The notes below the pieces were generated by a model that made no database searches, had not been told where the DNA came from, and saw only the letters and a program-made list of their open reading frames with translations. From [Clostridium] symbiosum (GTDB lineage Bacteria > Bacillota > Clostridia > Lachnospirales > Lachnospiraceae), in the NCBI GenBank assembly GCA_036419695.1, contig CP143946.1:4892001-4956000 (forward strand): a stretch of 64,000 nt of DNA, written 5' to 3'. Positions 24,935 to 34,278 of the stretch are shown here, piece by piece. Made by a program: the position numbers and the translations under genes. Every line of letters starts with the position of its first letter. The stretch's first letter is position 1.

Positions 24935-26359
24935 TTACAATTCCGGCTCCACATTGGATGGGATCGGACAGTGGTAATCCCCTCCTCTTCCTGTGAAAAA
25001 TTCCTCCCTGGCCTCTTTCAGTAAGCAAGGGCAAACAATCAAATCAAGCGCTGTAAGAGCCAAAATTTTTGCGGCGGTTATCATCCCCGTTTGTCCAAGG
25101 GAAGAACCGCTCTGTGATACCTGCTGCCAAGAATGATCCGGTGTCCCAAGCGCCTTGCAGGCTATAAATATCTGTCCGGTTGGGGTTACATAGCTTACGT
25201 CACCAACATCGGTGCTGCCCGGCAGTATGCCGCCGTTTTGGGGAAACGGGGCTATTATATCAGCTGCCACCCGGCCTTTCAGCTTATTCGCCGTATCGTC
25301 ATCCGTTTGTTTCCGGATGGATGCCAATGCACTTTCCTCAGCAGACCCGGGGAGGGTCTTTTTAATTGCTTCAGCAAACCTTAACTCCTCAGATGAAAAG
25401 GGTGGGGACCCTATCTGTTCAAGGTTTTTCTGAAGCAGGCCGCCCAGTATCCGGTTGGGAATATAGTTGCTGTAACCCTCCCCCCGGGCGATCTCACAGC
25501 GAGTTCCCGTCATCAGAGCCGCCCCCCGGGCAACGTCACATATACGCTCTAAAATGGCAAATGCATCGTTTAATATAGGGGCTCTTGATTCGTAAAAGAC
25601 CTCTGCAAAGTCCGGTACCACATTGGGCGCGCTGCTGCCCGGATTTGTAATTGCATAATGAACCCGCGCCTCAGGGATAATATGCTCCCTTAAGTAGTTG
25701 CAGCCGACGTTCATAAGTTCTACCGCGTCCAGGGCGCTCCGCCCCAGATAAGGAGAAGCCGCCGCATGGGATGTCGTCCCATAAAAACGGAAATATGTAC
25801 ACAGAGCGGCCAGGCTCGATGTATTCATAACAAAATTGGCATCTCCCGGATGCCAGCATAACGCTGCATCCACACCGTCAAAACAGCCGGCTCTTGCCAT
25901 AAAGGTTTTACCGGAACCCTTTTCCTCGCCCGGACAGCCAAAATAAACAATCGAGCCTTTTATTTCATTTTTCTGGAGATAATCTTTGACGGCCACTGCG
26001 GCCGCCATAGACCCAGCCCCCAGCAGATTATGGCCGCAGCCATGTCCGCAGCCGCCCTCTTGAAGCGGCTCCTGTTTCGCCAAAGCTGCTTTCTGGCTCA
26101 ATCCCGGGAGCGCGTCAAATTCCCCCAGTATGGCAACTACCGGTTTTTGACACCCCCATCTCCCTTCAAAAGCGGTGGGCATCCCAGCCAGATTCTTTGT
26201 CACCAAAAATCCTTCTTCTTCCAGTATTTCGCACTGTCTTCCGGCAGATTTAAATTCCCTAAGGCCCAACTCAGCGTAATTCCATATCTCCTTACTCAGC
26301 TTTTGAAACTTTTCCGCCTTCTTATCAATGAGAACACAAACATCTTTTTTCCGGATCAT
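24935..26359 (-). CDS. M20-family amidohydrolase (AbgB-like)
   Basis: 474 residues from ATG 26359 with AGGAGA six bases upstream. Signatures include ILGEFDALPG, the metal/active region GGCGHGCGHNLLGAG, FGCPGEEKGSGKTFM and SHAAASPYLGRSALDAVEL of the dimerisation domain. The pattern matches the M20D group that contains p-aminobenzoyl-glutamate hydrolase subunit B and N-acyl amino acid or peptide amidases. It is cytosolic and uses a di-metal centre. It is the last gene of the operon starting at 30409; the upstream YfcC-type carrier would import its substrate. Confidence 0.88.
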   Translation of the reverse strand: MIRKKDVCVLIDKKAEKFQKLSKEIWNYAELGLREFKSAGRQCEILEEEGFLVTKNLAGMPTAFEGRWGCQKPVVAILGEFDALPGLSQKAALAKQEPLQEGGCGHGCGHNLLGAGSMAAAVAVKDYLQKNEIKGSIVYFGCPGEEKGSGKTFMARAGCFDGVDAALCWHPGDANFVMNTSSLAALCTYFRFYGTTSHAAASPYLGRSALDAVELMNVGCNYLREHIIPEARVHYAITNPGSSAPNVVPDFAEVFYESRAPILNDAFAILERICDVARGAALMTGTRCEIARGEGYSNYIPNRILGGLLQKNLEQIGSPPFSSEELRFAEAIKKTLPGSAEESALASIRKQTDDDTANKLKGRVAADIIAPFPQNGGILPGSTDVGDVSYVTPTGQIFIACKALGTPDHSWQQVSQSGSSLGQTGMITAAKILALTALDLIVCPCLLKEAREEFFTGRGGDYHCPIPSNVEPEL

Positions 26360-26377
26360 ATAGATTCTCCTTGTCAT

Positions 26378-27286
26378 TTACTTTAAGTGAAATCTGTGTT
26401 TTAACGCCGTCCTCATGTCCATCCCATGGGCGGCATATTCCATAGACTCGGAAAGAACATTTTCCAGAAACATTCCTGCTAATATGATAAGAAAACCAAT
26501 CAAAACAGGCATAGCAGGATAATCCTTTAAAAAAAGGGCAACCCACAGCGGTCCCAGGATCATTTCCCAAAGAGCAATAATCGAGGCTTTTCGGGGATTC
26601 ACCAGTTGAAGGCCGAAGTTATAGAAACCGTATCCCGCCCCCATTTGGACTGTTCCGAGAAGCAGCATCACAAACCAGTTCTGGACTGTAAGATTCCGCA
26701 GCTCTGAAAAGGTCGGAGGCAGAACTAAAAACGTAAATAAACCCGAAAACAGACAGGCAAGGCAGGTCAGCCCAAGCGGGCAATCACCCGACGCATGTTT
26801 GGCGCTCAGTGTCATCAGGGCAAAGGCCAGACCTTCACTGAGTGCGATCAGGTTACCTTTTGTCTGCCCGGTACTGCCGAAACCGGTACTCATAAAAAAC
26901 AGGACGCCAATCAGAATCATTACAACCGGTAAGACACTATTCCAATAAATCCGTTCTTTTTTTACCACTGCCAGCAGAAGAAGCCAGACCGGAGCCGTAT
27001 ACTGCATTCCGACGGCAATGGCGGATGAAGTCTGGCCCAAGGCCAGAATCACCCCTGTTACCAGGACTTCAAATGAGCCGATGTAGATAAGGAACCAATA
27101 ATTCCAAATCATTTTCCTCGGTCTAAAGAACGGAAGAAGGACAATGCCCGCCAGCAGAGAACGAAGTCCACAAACCAGTAATGGATCCAAATCCCGCTGC
27201 ACAAATTTCACGAGAGGGGCATTAAGGCTCCAGCATACCGCCCCCATGAAGACAAGGAATGAGCCGGATAACTTTTCTTTTAACAT
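26378..27286 (-). CDS. DMT-superfamily (EamA) transporter
   Basis: 302 residues from ATG 27286, preceded by GGTGG; about ten membrane helices in two EamA repeats (GSFLVFMGAVCWSLNAPLVKF, and ISLWEM-like ASIIALWEMILGPLWVALFL). It lies 32 bp after the YfcC-type gene and 18 bp before the M20 gene. In an operon with hydrolases and an importer it may export a product, but the direction cannot be read from sequence. Confidence 0.85.
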   Translation of the reverse strand: MLKEKLSGSFLVFMGAVCWSLNAPLVKFVQRDLDPLLVCGLRSLLAGIVLLPFFRPRKMIWNYWFLIYIGSFEVLVTGVILALGQTSSAIAVGMQYTAPVWLLLLAVVKKERIYWNSVLPVVMILIGVLFFMSTGFGSTGQTKGNLIALSEGLAFALMTLSAKHASGDCPLGLTCLACLFSGLFTFLVLPPTFSELRNLTVQNWFVMLLLGTVQMGAGYGFYNFGLQLVNPRKASIIALWEMILGPLWVALFLKDYPAMPVLIGFLIILAGMFLENVLSESMEYAAHGMDMRTALKHRFHLK

Positions 27287-27318
27287 AACCACCGACCTCT
27301 GCCAATTAAGCGACACTA

Positions 27319-28734
27319 TTAGAACGGCCCGTAGTTAATCAACTGCGCAACCAGGATAATGCCAAAAGCTACTGCTGAGAGAAGCGTCCATAATTTCCAG
27401 GAAAATTTAACCCACTGGCCGTATGTCACGTTTCCTACTGCCAGCATTGCATGCAAAGATCCGCTGGTTGGATAAAGCATGTTGGTGAACCCGTCGCCGT
27501 ACTGGTAAGCAAGAACCAGAACCTGCTGGTTAATATGAAGCACCTGCCCCAGTGGAGAAAGAATCGGCACAAGCACAACCGCTTTTCCTTCACCGGAAAT
27601 AATGAAGAAATTCATAAAGATTACAATCAGGTAGATTGCCAGCAGGGTAATCAGCATCCCCTGATCGGTCAACATCTGGGAGATGTAATAGACCAAAGTA
27701 TCGAGCATCTTAGCCTGTTTCATCAGACTCGTAACAGCCTGGGCAAGTCCCATAAGGAATACAACCTGAAGCAGATCGGCAGCTCCCTTTGTAAAAATAC
27801 GGCATGCCTTATTCATATTTATTCCACCCGCAATTGCAATTGCGATTGCGGCCACCAGAAATACCGCCGACATCTGATTATAATCCCACATCAGTTTGAC
27901 TGCCCCGTATGTCTGGACCACCAGAGCAATGAAAAATATGGTCAGTCCGGCCTTCATTCTGCCGGTCAGCCGAACCGTTTCATGAAGAATTTCTTCCTCC
28001 TCATTGCGGGAAGATACATACTCTTGCGCCACTATGCTTTTCGTCGGATCCGCTTTGATTTTGCGGCAGTAAAAATAGAGATATCCCACCGCCACCAGGA
28101 AAAATATAACCTGGGCGATCACACGCAGGCCAATGCCGGAAAAAATAGGCAGTCCTATCATCTGCTGAGCTAAACCCGTGGTATAGACATTGACAATTCC
28201 TCCGGTCCATCCAAGACCAATACTCATGATAACAAGTGATATTCCCACTAAACGGTCATACCCCAATCCAATAACAAGCGTGATCATAATCGGAATAAAC
28301 GGAATCAGGTTTTCCGCCATTCCCGCCGCGCCTAACAGCGTAAAGAAGAAAAGGAAAATAACTATCATTAGAAATTCTTTTCCCTTGGCATGCTGAATCA
28401 GCACTTTTACCCCTGTTGTCATAGCATCCGTGCTGTCTAAAATGGCAATGGCTCCCGTCATGATCAGGATCAGAGAACCGACGGCCATGGCCGCTGTGAT
28501 GCCGGCATTAATGGAAGTAAAGAATCCCAGAAATGTAATGGGATTATCCTGTTCTACAAAATGAAAGCTCCCCGATACTACTTCACTGTATCCGGTCGCC
28601 TCATTGGCAACCCTGGTATACTCACCACTCGGTATAATCCAGGAAAGGACAACCACCAAAAGCATAACCGTCATCAGAATTAAATATGGGTGCGGAAGTT
28701 CAAACCTCCGTTTTTGTTTTACAGCCGATTTCAT
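27319..28734 (-). CDS. YfcC-family carboxylate/peptide-type carrier
   Basis: 471 residues, about 12 membrane helices. The N-terminal FELPHPYLILMTVMLLVVVLSWIIPSGEY and the segments AMAVGSLILIMTGAIAILDSTDAM, GAAGMAENLIPFIPIM and FFIISGEGKAVVLVPILSPLGQ are typical of YfcC/DcuC-like transporters (ion transporter superfamily). These carry dicarboxylates, arginine/ornithine or acylated amino acids. Neighbouring amidohydrolases favour an amidated or N-acylated amino-acid substrate. It starts 15 bp after the YtcJ-type gene. Confidence 0.88.
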   Translation of the reverse strand: MKSAVKQKRRFELPHPYLILMTVMLLVVVLSWIIPSGEYTRVANEATGYSEVVSGSFHFVEQDNPITFLGFFTSINAGITAAMAVGSLILIMTGAIAILDSTDAMTTGVKVLIQHAKGKEFLMIVIFLFFFTLLGAAGMAENLIPFIPIMITLVIGLGYDRLVGISLVIMSIGLGWTGGIVNVYTTGLAQQMIGLPIFSGIGLRVIAQVIFFLVAVGYLYFYCRKIKADPTKSIVAQEYVSSRNEEEEILHETVRLTGRMKAGLTIFFIALVVQTYGAVKLMWDYNQMSAVFLVAAIAIAIAGGINMNKACRIFTKGAADLLQVVFLMGLAQAVTSLMKQAKMLDTLVYYISQMLTDQGMLITLLAIYLIVIFMNFFIISGEGKAVVLVPILSPLGQVLHINQQVLVLAYQYGDGFTNMLYPTSGSLHAMLAVGNVTYGQWVKFSWKLWTLLSAVAFGIILVAQLINYGPF

Positions 28735-28749
28735 AACTCTCCTCCATTC

Positions 28750-30409
28750 CTACGCTTCATTCCCTTTATCGCTGTTTCTATAAACAGCCTTATCCCCAAC
28801 TATTGTTTCCATAATCTTTATTTCTTTAATTTCATCCGGATCAATGGCCATAGGGTCTCTGTCGAGAATCACAAAGTCTGCCAATTTTCCGGGTTTAATG
28901 GTGCCTTTTTCATTTTCCTCATGATTCTGCCAGGCTCCGTTGATCGTATTGGCACAAAGCGCCTGATAAACGGTCAGTGCCTCATCCGGCCCGAGTATTT
29001 CTCCGCTGTAAGTCTTTCTGGTTACAGACGCCCATATTGAATTGAGCGGATCCGGAGGCAGGACAGGACAATCCGTGTGCATGGTAGGCCTCATCCCCAG
29101 TTCAAAAGCCGTCCTGATGGGATTATAATGCAGGCACCTCTCCGGCCCAAGGAAAATCTCTCTGTGAACGTCTCCACAAATATATACACAGGGCACAAAG
29201 AATGAAGGAACAATCCCCACCTCTTTCATCTTCAGAAGCTGATCCTTTCTGGCAGTCTGTGCATGGACGGCTGTATGTCGGATATCCGGTTTTGGATTTT
29301 CTTTCTGGCACTGCTCATATACATACAGTACATCATCGATAGCCGCATCACCATTACAATGGATATACATCTGGACGCCGGCATTATGTACGGGACGGAC
29401 AATAGCCAACAGTTCTTCCCTGCTATGGATCGGCATACCGCAGTATCCCGGTTCCATGTCGGGAATATTATAGTACGGCTTCGTGAGATAAGCCGTTCCA
29501 CACTGGATTGAGCCATCCTGGAATGCTTTTGCCCCATGCAGCGTAATCATATTACTTGAACTCTTTATATTATTTTCCGCATAAAAAATCGCTTCTTCCG
29601 GAGAAGACCACCAGATACAGCGGATCCCTAAATACCCGCGCTTAAGGGCTTCCTCCAGAAGTTCCTTGGCGCCCGAGCTTCCCTGCCCCTGGTTGGCTGT
29701 AGTTATGCCCCTTGACGCATAGAGCTCAGTAGCCGCCTTAATCCCCAGCAATTTGTCCTCTTTTGATCCCAGGAAACCAAAATATTCGCTGTTCCAGACC
29801 TGCATCACAGCCATCTCTCCCAGAATTCCGTTCGGCTCCCCAGCCTCGTCCCTGTAAATCACGCCTCCGTCGGGATCCGGCGTGTCCCTGGTGATTCCCA
29901 GCATAGACAGCGCCACACTATTTAAGTAAATAGAATGTGACGTGTAATTATCTACGATAACCGGCCTCACGGCCGACACCCGGTCCAGATCATGACGGTT
30001 TAAATGACGTTTCTCGGCAATGCCGCAATTGTCAAATCCCGCCCCAATCAGAGTCTTTCCCCTCCGGCAGTGTCTTTATTGCCTCCTGTAGCGCCACAAT
30101 ACAATCCTCCACCGTCCTGAACTTTCCGAATGGTGGGCAGCGCAGATAAACATAATTAAGCAATCCAACCCCGGCTTCCTGAAAATGACTATGGGCATCG
30201 TAAAATCCCGGCAGCATCGTGCCTCCGTCCAGGCAGACCATTCTCGTTCCATCCGCAGCAAACTTCATCATCTCATCCTTGCTGCCACAGGCTAAAATAC
30301 TTCCATCCTTTACAGCCACTGCCTCAACAACCTGCTCCGGTCCCTCCATGGTTCTGATAACTCCGCCATAATAGACTGTGTCTGCTGCACTCATCTTTAA
30401 ATGATCCAT
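28750..30409 (-). pseudogene. YtcJ-type amidohydrolase, interrupted by a +1 frameshift
   Basis: The start is ATG 30409 (GGGGGAG upstream). The first ~125 residues include YYGGVIRTMEG, LPGFYDAHSHF (metal ligands) and LPEGK, then the frame hits a stop at 30032. Shifting by one base at the CCCC run (30059-30062) restores the family sequence without loss: TLIGAGFDNCGIAEKRHLNRHDLDR, then PVIVDNYTSHSIYLNS and the rest to the stop at 28750. The intact protein would be ~552 residues. One extra G (minus strand) explains the break, so it may be a true inactivating mutation, a phase-variable run or a sequencing error. The family hydrolyses amides or formamides with a metal centre. First gene of the operon. 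Confidence 0.88.
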
Positions 30410-30568
30410 TTCAAAACTCCCCCTTTCATAAATTAGACTTTTATACTCCCCCAGTGTGTCCCTCGCCAACACTGTTACCCTGAATAATCCTCAGACACTC
30501 CCTGCATTATCTCTTTGTCTCCATTTTTAGTAATTTATTTTCTATTTATTGAGCACTCATTAAATATG

Positions 30569-30597
30569 ATATTATCATCATTAGAATCAATTGTCAA
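30569..30597 (-). promoter_or_regulatory. Sigma-A promoter for the amidohydrolase/YfcC/DMT/M20 operon
   Basis: On the minus strand: TTGACA (30592-30597), 17-bp spacer, TAATAT (30569-30574). It leaves a ~155-nt leader before ATG 30409. Around it (30530-30640) the sequence is very AT-rich with no further recognised features. Confidence 0.75.
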
Positions 30598-30760
30598 TAT
30601 ATTTTTATTTCATATTTTAATTTTCTAAAAAGCCTCAAAATAACTCACCAATAACTTTTAAAACCTCAGTAAAGCAACATTAAACTATTACTATCAACAA
30701 AGAGTCCTGCCCGATGAGCTTTTTCCCTTGAAAAAAATTCAAGGAACTTTTCTGTCAAAT

Positions 30761-30805
30761 AAAAAACGGGAGCGCCCGCTAGTACTGGGGCTCATCCCGT
30801 TTTTC
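30761..30805. terminator. Terminator downstream of the TtcA-type gene
   Basis: AAAAACGGGA pairs with TCCCGTTTTT around a GC-rich loop; T-runs on both strands make it potentially bidirectional. A shorter hairpin CCTTG...CAAGG lies just before it at 30727-30744. Confidence 0.8.
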
Positions 30806-30824
30806 TAATTTCTATGGATTATTA

Positions 30825-31841
30825 TCAATTTGTTGTTTCTTCCCTGATTTTGTCAGTTCCAGGTATATTGGTATCAAATGAATGCTCATAACCTTCTAAA
30901 AAGTGATGTCTCTCCCCATTCTTCACATACCCGATACAGGCATCCAGATTGACATTTTCCACACTTTTGAAAATGTTCGTCTCAATATGCGGATTGATCC
31001 GGCGGAAATGGTTAATCAGTTCTTTCATCTCCTGCCGCTTGGACAGATGGTTTTCATCCCGTCCAGCCACTGCCTCCGCCGCTTCGGTAAAACGGCAGGC
31101 ACACTGGAGAAAGTGAAGGCTGTTAAAATCCTTCCAGGCCAGTATATCCGCCTCCTTCACCAGATAAAGGGGCCTGATAAGCTCCATCCCCTCAAAGTTG
31201 GTGCTGTGGAGCTTCGGCATCATCGTATTGACCTGAGCGCCGTAGAGCATACTCATCAAAATTGTTTCTATCACATCGTCGAAATGATGCCCGAGGGCAA
31301 TCTTGTTGCATCCCAGCTTTTTCGCGTTGGCATACAAAAAGCCTCTCCTCATCCTGGCGCACAGATAGCAGGGCGACTGATCCACGTCCACCACCACGTC
31401 AAAAATATCCGATTCAAAAATAGTAACCGGAATATTCATAATTCTGGCATTTTCCTCAATCATCCTGCGGTTGGCCGGATTATATCCCGGATCCATGACC
31501 AGGAAATGGAGGCCGAACTTCATCTTCCCATGTCTTAAAATCTCCTGCATGCATTTGGCAAGAAGCATGGAATCCTTTCCTCCGGAGATACAGACGGCGA
31601 TATTGTCGCCCTCTTTAATCATATCGTATTCATTAAGCGCCCTGACAAAAGGGCGCCATATCTCTTTTCTGAACTGCTTGATAATACTCTTTTCTATCTC
31701 ACGGCAGCGATCCGGCGCTTTTTCTTTCTTTTGTTCCACCGCCATGGCTGCTTCTTCTGCATGCTGTGCCGGTTCTGTACCTTTCTCCGTCTCTGTATTC
31801 CGTACTGCTACCGCACTTTGTGTTGTCTCTTCATTCTGCAT
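30825..31841 (-). CDS. TtcA-family tRNA 2-thiolation enzyme
   Basis: 338 residues. The PP-loop ATPase motif SGGKDS lies near residue 85-90 in VCISGGKDSMLLAKCMQEI; a cysteine pair CYLCARMRRG and IALGHHFDDVIETILM follow, as in TtcA proteins that thiolate cytidine 32 of tRNA through an Fe-S cluster. The first ~50 residues (Glu/Thr/Ala-rich) are an unusual hydrophilic extension compared with the family. It lies 17 bp downstream of cysE; cysteine supply and tRNA thiolation share sulfur flow. A strong terminator follows. Confidence 0.88.
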   Translation of the reverse strand: MQNEETTQSAVAVRNTETEKGTEPAQHAEEAAMAVEQKKEKAPDRCREIEKSIIKQFRKEIWRPFVRALNEYDMIKEGDNIAVCISGGKDSMLLAKCMQEILRHGKMKFGLHFLVMDPGYNPANRRMIEENARIMNIPVTIFESDIFDVVVDVDQSPCYLCARMRRGFLYANAKKLGCNKIALGHHFDDVIETILMSMLYGAQVNTMMPKLHSTNFEGMELIRPLYLVKEADILAWKDFNSLHFLQCACRFTEAAEAVAGRDENHLSKRQEMKELINHFRRINPHIETNIFKSVENVNLDACIGYVKNGERHHFLEGYEHSFDTNIPGTDKIREETTN

Positions 31842-31858
31842 ATATTGTTATTTTTCCT

Positions 31859-32593
31859 CTATTCCGTCGCATCACTTCTGCTCCCGGGCGCTGTTTCCGT
31901 CTGAGCCGGCTGTTTATTACCTTCCTCCAGGATTACAGCGGGAACCGGCTTTCCGGTTGCCTCCTCCAAAGCCTTTCTAAGGACTTCAACTTCTTTCTGA
32001 AGCTTTTCCATCTGCTCCATCATCATACGGTTATGCTCACTGATAATGGTTTTCTGCTTCTTCTGAATCGGCACGCCGTCCTTCTTAACAGGACGGGCCG
32101 GAATTCCCACCGCAGTGATATTCTCATCCAGCTGACGAAGCAGCACGGCGTTGGCCGCGATGGAGCAGTTGTCGCCGACTTCGAATGAACCAAGGATTTT
32201 GGCCCCCGCTCCAACCGTCACATTATTTCCCAGCGTTGGGTGTCTCTTTCCCTTCTGAGTGCCCACGCCTCCCAGCGTCACGCCCTGATAAATCGTACAG
32301 TTGTCACCAACCACCGTCGTCTCTCCGATTACCACGCCGCAGCCATGGTCGATAAGAATCCCGTGTCCCAGCTGTGCGCCCGGATGTATCTCGATCAGTG
32401 TAAAAAATCTTGCCAGCTGGGAAATCAGCCTGGCGATAAAAAACATGTGGTGTCTGTAAAACCAGTGGGCAACCCTGTGCCAAATCAACGCATGGACTCC
32501 CTGATATAAAAGCAGCACTTCAAGCGCATTCCTCGCCGCCGGATCCCTCTCCTTTACGGCTTTCACGTCCAGCCAGATATCCTTAAGAATCAT
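31859..32593 (-). CDS. cysE: Serine O-acetyltransferase
   Basis: 244 residues. The N-terminal helical part (ERDPAARNALEVLLLYQGVHALIWHRVAHWFY) and left-handed beta-helix of hexapeptide repeats (HPGAQLGHGILIDHGCGVVIGETTVVGDNCTIYQGVTLGG, then HPTLGNNVTVGAGAKILG) are diagnostic. It transfers acetyl from acetyl-CoA to serine, the first committed step of cysteine synthesis. A C-terminal ~50-residue charged tail (with KQPAQTETAPG) exceeds the core. Transcribed from a strong promoter at 32656-32685 with the TtcA-type gene. Confidence 0.95.
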   Translation of the reverse strand: MILKDIWLDVKAVKERDPAARNALEVLLLYQGVHALIWHRVAHWFYRHHMFFIARLISQLARFFTLIEIHPGAQLGHGILIDHGCGVVIGETTVVGDNCTIYQGVTLGGVGTQKGKRHPTLGNNVTVGAGAKILGSFEVGDNCSIAANAVLLRQLDENITAVGIPARPVKKDGVPIQKKQKTIISEHNRMMMEQMEKLQKEVEVLRKALEEATGKPVPAVILEEGNKQPAQTETAPGSRSDATE

Positions 32594-32655
32594 TCTCTCC
32601 TACCTCTTTTTGTTATGTCTTCACTAGTGTCCGCCAATAAGTATCTATGGGGTGA

Positions 32656-32685
32656 AGTATATCTTATTTTATTCTATGCTGTCAA
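32656..32685 (-). promoter_or_regulatory. Promoter for cysE
   Basis: On the minus strand: TTGACA (32680-32685), 18-bp spacer, TATACT (32656-32661), about 60 bp before the cysE start. No T-box-like leader is apparent in the short 5' region. Confidence 0.75.
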
Positions 32686-32744
32686 GCAAAGTGTGAGAAT
32701 CACAGGGAGAGTTGCGGTAATTCTGCTTTTAAGTGAGGATTTAG

Positions 32745-33080
32745 TTGAGATGCGAGGACGCCTCTGTAAGACGGCGGACGGGGGAGTGGGAGGTTGGATA
32801 TGAGTCTTCAGTCCCGGCGGGAAGTTGTGGTGAGGGGGAATCCAGGAGAAAAGATTCCTACGGGGACCCGCTTCCGCTTGTGGAGCGCACAGCGGATGCT
32901 AGGCTCGAAAGAACCTCGCCAAGCACCGGCGGGCTCCAATGTCCCCTTCGGAATTTTTTCTCCTTCCTTCCCCGGGCAGTTTGTCGACGGGACTGAAGAC
33001 TCAGCGAAGGTGATTGCCCCGTCCGCCGGCTTCAGGGGCTGATTGTCTCTTTCGTCAAGTAAGGGGGGAGGTATTGTCGT
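32745..33080 (+). repeat. Family 1 palindromic element, copy C
   Basis: Same orientation as copy A. The inner hairpin is 32802-33002, closed by a perfect 15-bp inverted repeat, GAGTCTTCAGTCCCG (32802-32816) and CGGGACTGAAGACTC (32988-33002). The left outer end reads GATGCGAGGACGCC at about 32749-32762; the right tail ends AAGGGGGGAGGTATTGTCG at about 33060-33078. Overlapping frames in the region are shadows of this GC-rich palindrome. Confidence 0.85.
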
Positions 33081-33280
33081 GTCCACTATGTAGTCGTGAA
33101 TCTTTTACTTTATGAAGGTATTTCGGGCTGGATTCAGAGAAAAATCCAAAGCGAAACTTAATGATGAATCAAAAAATTCAATAGTTATTTAAGGATAGGT
33201 CATGCGCTAAAGCTCTGATTCATCAATTGAATACCATACAGGGGGCATTCTCCTGGAATTCGAGGAAACGTAGTGGCAGC
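33079..33280. other. AT-rich spacer between inverted repeat copies C and D
   Basis: About 200 bp of low-GC DNA with no open frame of note. It contains GATGAATC near 33162 and GATTCATC near 33219 as an internal inverted repeat. It occupies the position that the two cargo genes occupy between copies A and B. Confidence 0.6.
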
Positions 33281-33622
33281 GACAATACCTCCCCCCTTTG
33301 AAGGAATAAGAACAATTCAGCGGCCGCAGGCCGGGGTTCGGGATGGCGAAAACCTTCGCGTCTTCAGTCCCGGGCCATAACCTACCGGTGGGGAAGAAGG
33401 GAGAAAAAGATTCCTGAGGGAACCTGGGAGTCCATCGGCACTTACCGAGGTATTTTCGAGGTTAGTGTCCGTTATGTACTCCAAAGAGCGCAAGCGTTTC
33501 CCGCAGGAACTTTTTCTGCCCGGATTCCCCACCCGCGACAACCTGCAAACCGGGACTGAAGACTCATCCCCTCCCCCTCACCATCCCGCCCCCCGACCGT
33601 CCCGGCGGCGTTCTCCTTCCTC
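33281..33622 (-). repeat. Family 1 palindromic element, copy D
   Basis: Inverted relative to copy C. Inner hairpin 33360-33563 (204 nt) closed by GTCTTCAGTCCCGG (33360-33373) and CCGGGACTGAAGAC (33550-33563), a perfect match. The tail towards copy C begins CGACAATACCTCCCCCC at about 33285, complementary to the corresponding tail of copy C; the outer end reads GGCGGCGTTCTCC at about 33605-33617. The inner loop has diverged strongly from A/B. Confidence 0.85.
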
Positions 33623-33660
33623 AGTTAAATCCTTATTTTACATCCTGCCCCCGACAGTCA

Positions 33661-33694
33661 AAAAAAGCCATCTGCTTCCCAGCAGACAGCTTTT
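33661..33694 (-). terminator. Terminator of the HD-hydrolase gene
   Basis: On the minus strand AAAAGCTGTCTGCT pairs with AGCAGATGGCTTTT, followed by additional T residues, about 35 bp after the stop codon at 33727. Confidence 0.8.
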
Positions 33695-33726
33695 CATGAC
33701 ACATTCGTTCCGTCCCGTACTCCCCG

Positions 33727-34269
33727 TTACTTTCCGGGACGTCCAAACACACTCCGGCAGAGCCTGACATATTCCTGATACTCGGGATATTCTCTGAGAT
33801 CCGCCAGGAGATCCACCATAGAATTGTAATACCACGCGTGCTTCTCTTTTTCTTTTACATTAAAACGCTCCCAGATTTTCTCCCCTACCAGGATGTAATC
33901 CCGGGCGGTGCTTCGGATATTGCTCAGCTTGTCCGCCAGGGTGATGATTTTAATCTCACGTCCTGCGGAGCGCAGATGATTTATGGTACAGCTTTTCCGT
34001 TCCATCCACGTCTTGGATTTATCCTCGCTCTCCTCGGCTACCAGATCCGCCACATGGCGGCCAAAATGTTCTTTCAGCTCCCCGTAACTGACTCCGGCAT
34101 CCTCAATCGTATCGTGAAGGAGTGCGGCGGCTATCACTTCCTCATCATCGGACATCATCGATGCTATCACGGCAGTCTCCAGAGGATGGGTTATATAAGG
34201 TATCTTGGACCCTTTTCTGAACGCTCCTCTGTGTGCTTTTTCCGCAAATTCAGCAGCTTCCCTTATCAT
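33727..34269 (-). CDS. HD-domain (p)ppGpp hydrolase-like protein (Mesh1-type)
   Basis: 180 residues, the size of single-domain small alarmone hydrolases. The order AAEFAEKAHRGAFRKGSKIPYITHPLETA, LLHDTIEDAG and ITLADKLSNIRS reproduces the hydrolase site of RelA/SpoT: the H of THP, the HD pair and the later D of LADK. No synthetase domain is present. It would hydrolyse (p)ppGpp, or NADPH as reported for metazoan Mesh1. AGGGGG precedes ATG 34269. It starts 9 bp after the MscS gene. Confidence 0.87.
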   Translation of the reverse strand: MIREAAEFAEKAHRGAFRKGSKIPYITHPLETAVIASMMSDDEEVIAAALLHDTIEDAGVSYGELKEHFGRHVADLVAEESEDKSKTWMERKSCTINHLRSAGREIKIITLADKLSNIRSTARDYILVGEKIWERFNVKEKEKHAWYYNSMVDLLADLREYPEYQEYVRLCRSVFGRPGK

Positions 34270-34278
34270 TGGATCCCC

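Noticed and set aside
32594..32660. T-box leader for cysE
   Set aside because: The leader is under 60 nt, with no AGGGUGG-like T-box sequence and no terminator hairpin.
32745..33086. Several 80-92 residue open frames on both strands
   Set aside because: They coincide with repeat copy C; GC-rich palindromes give open frames on both strands by chance.
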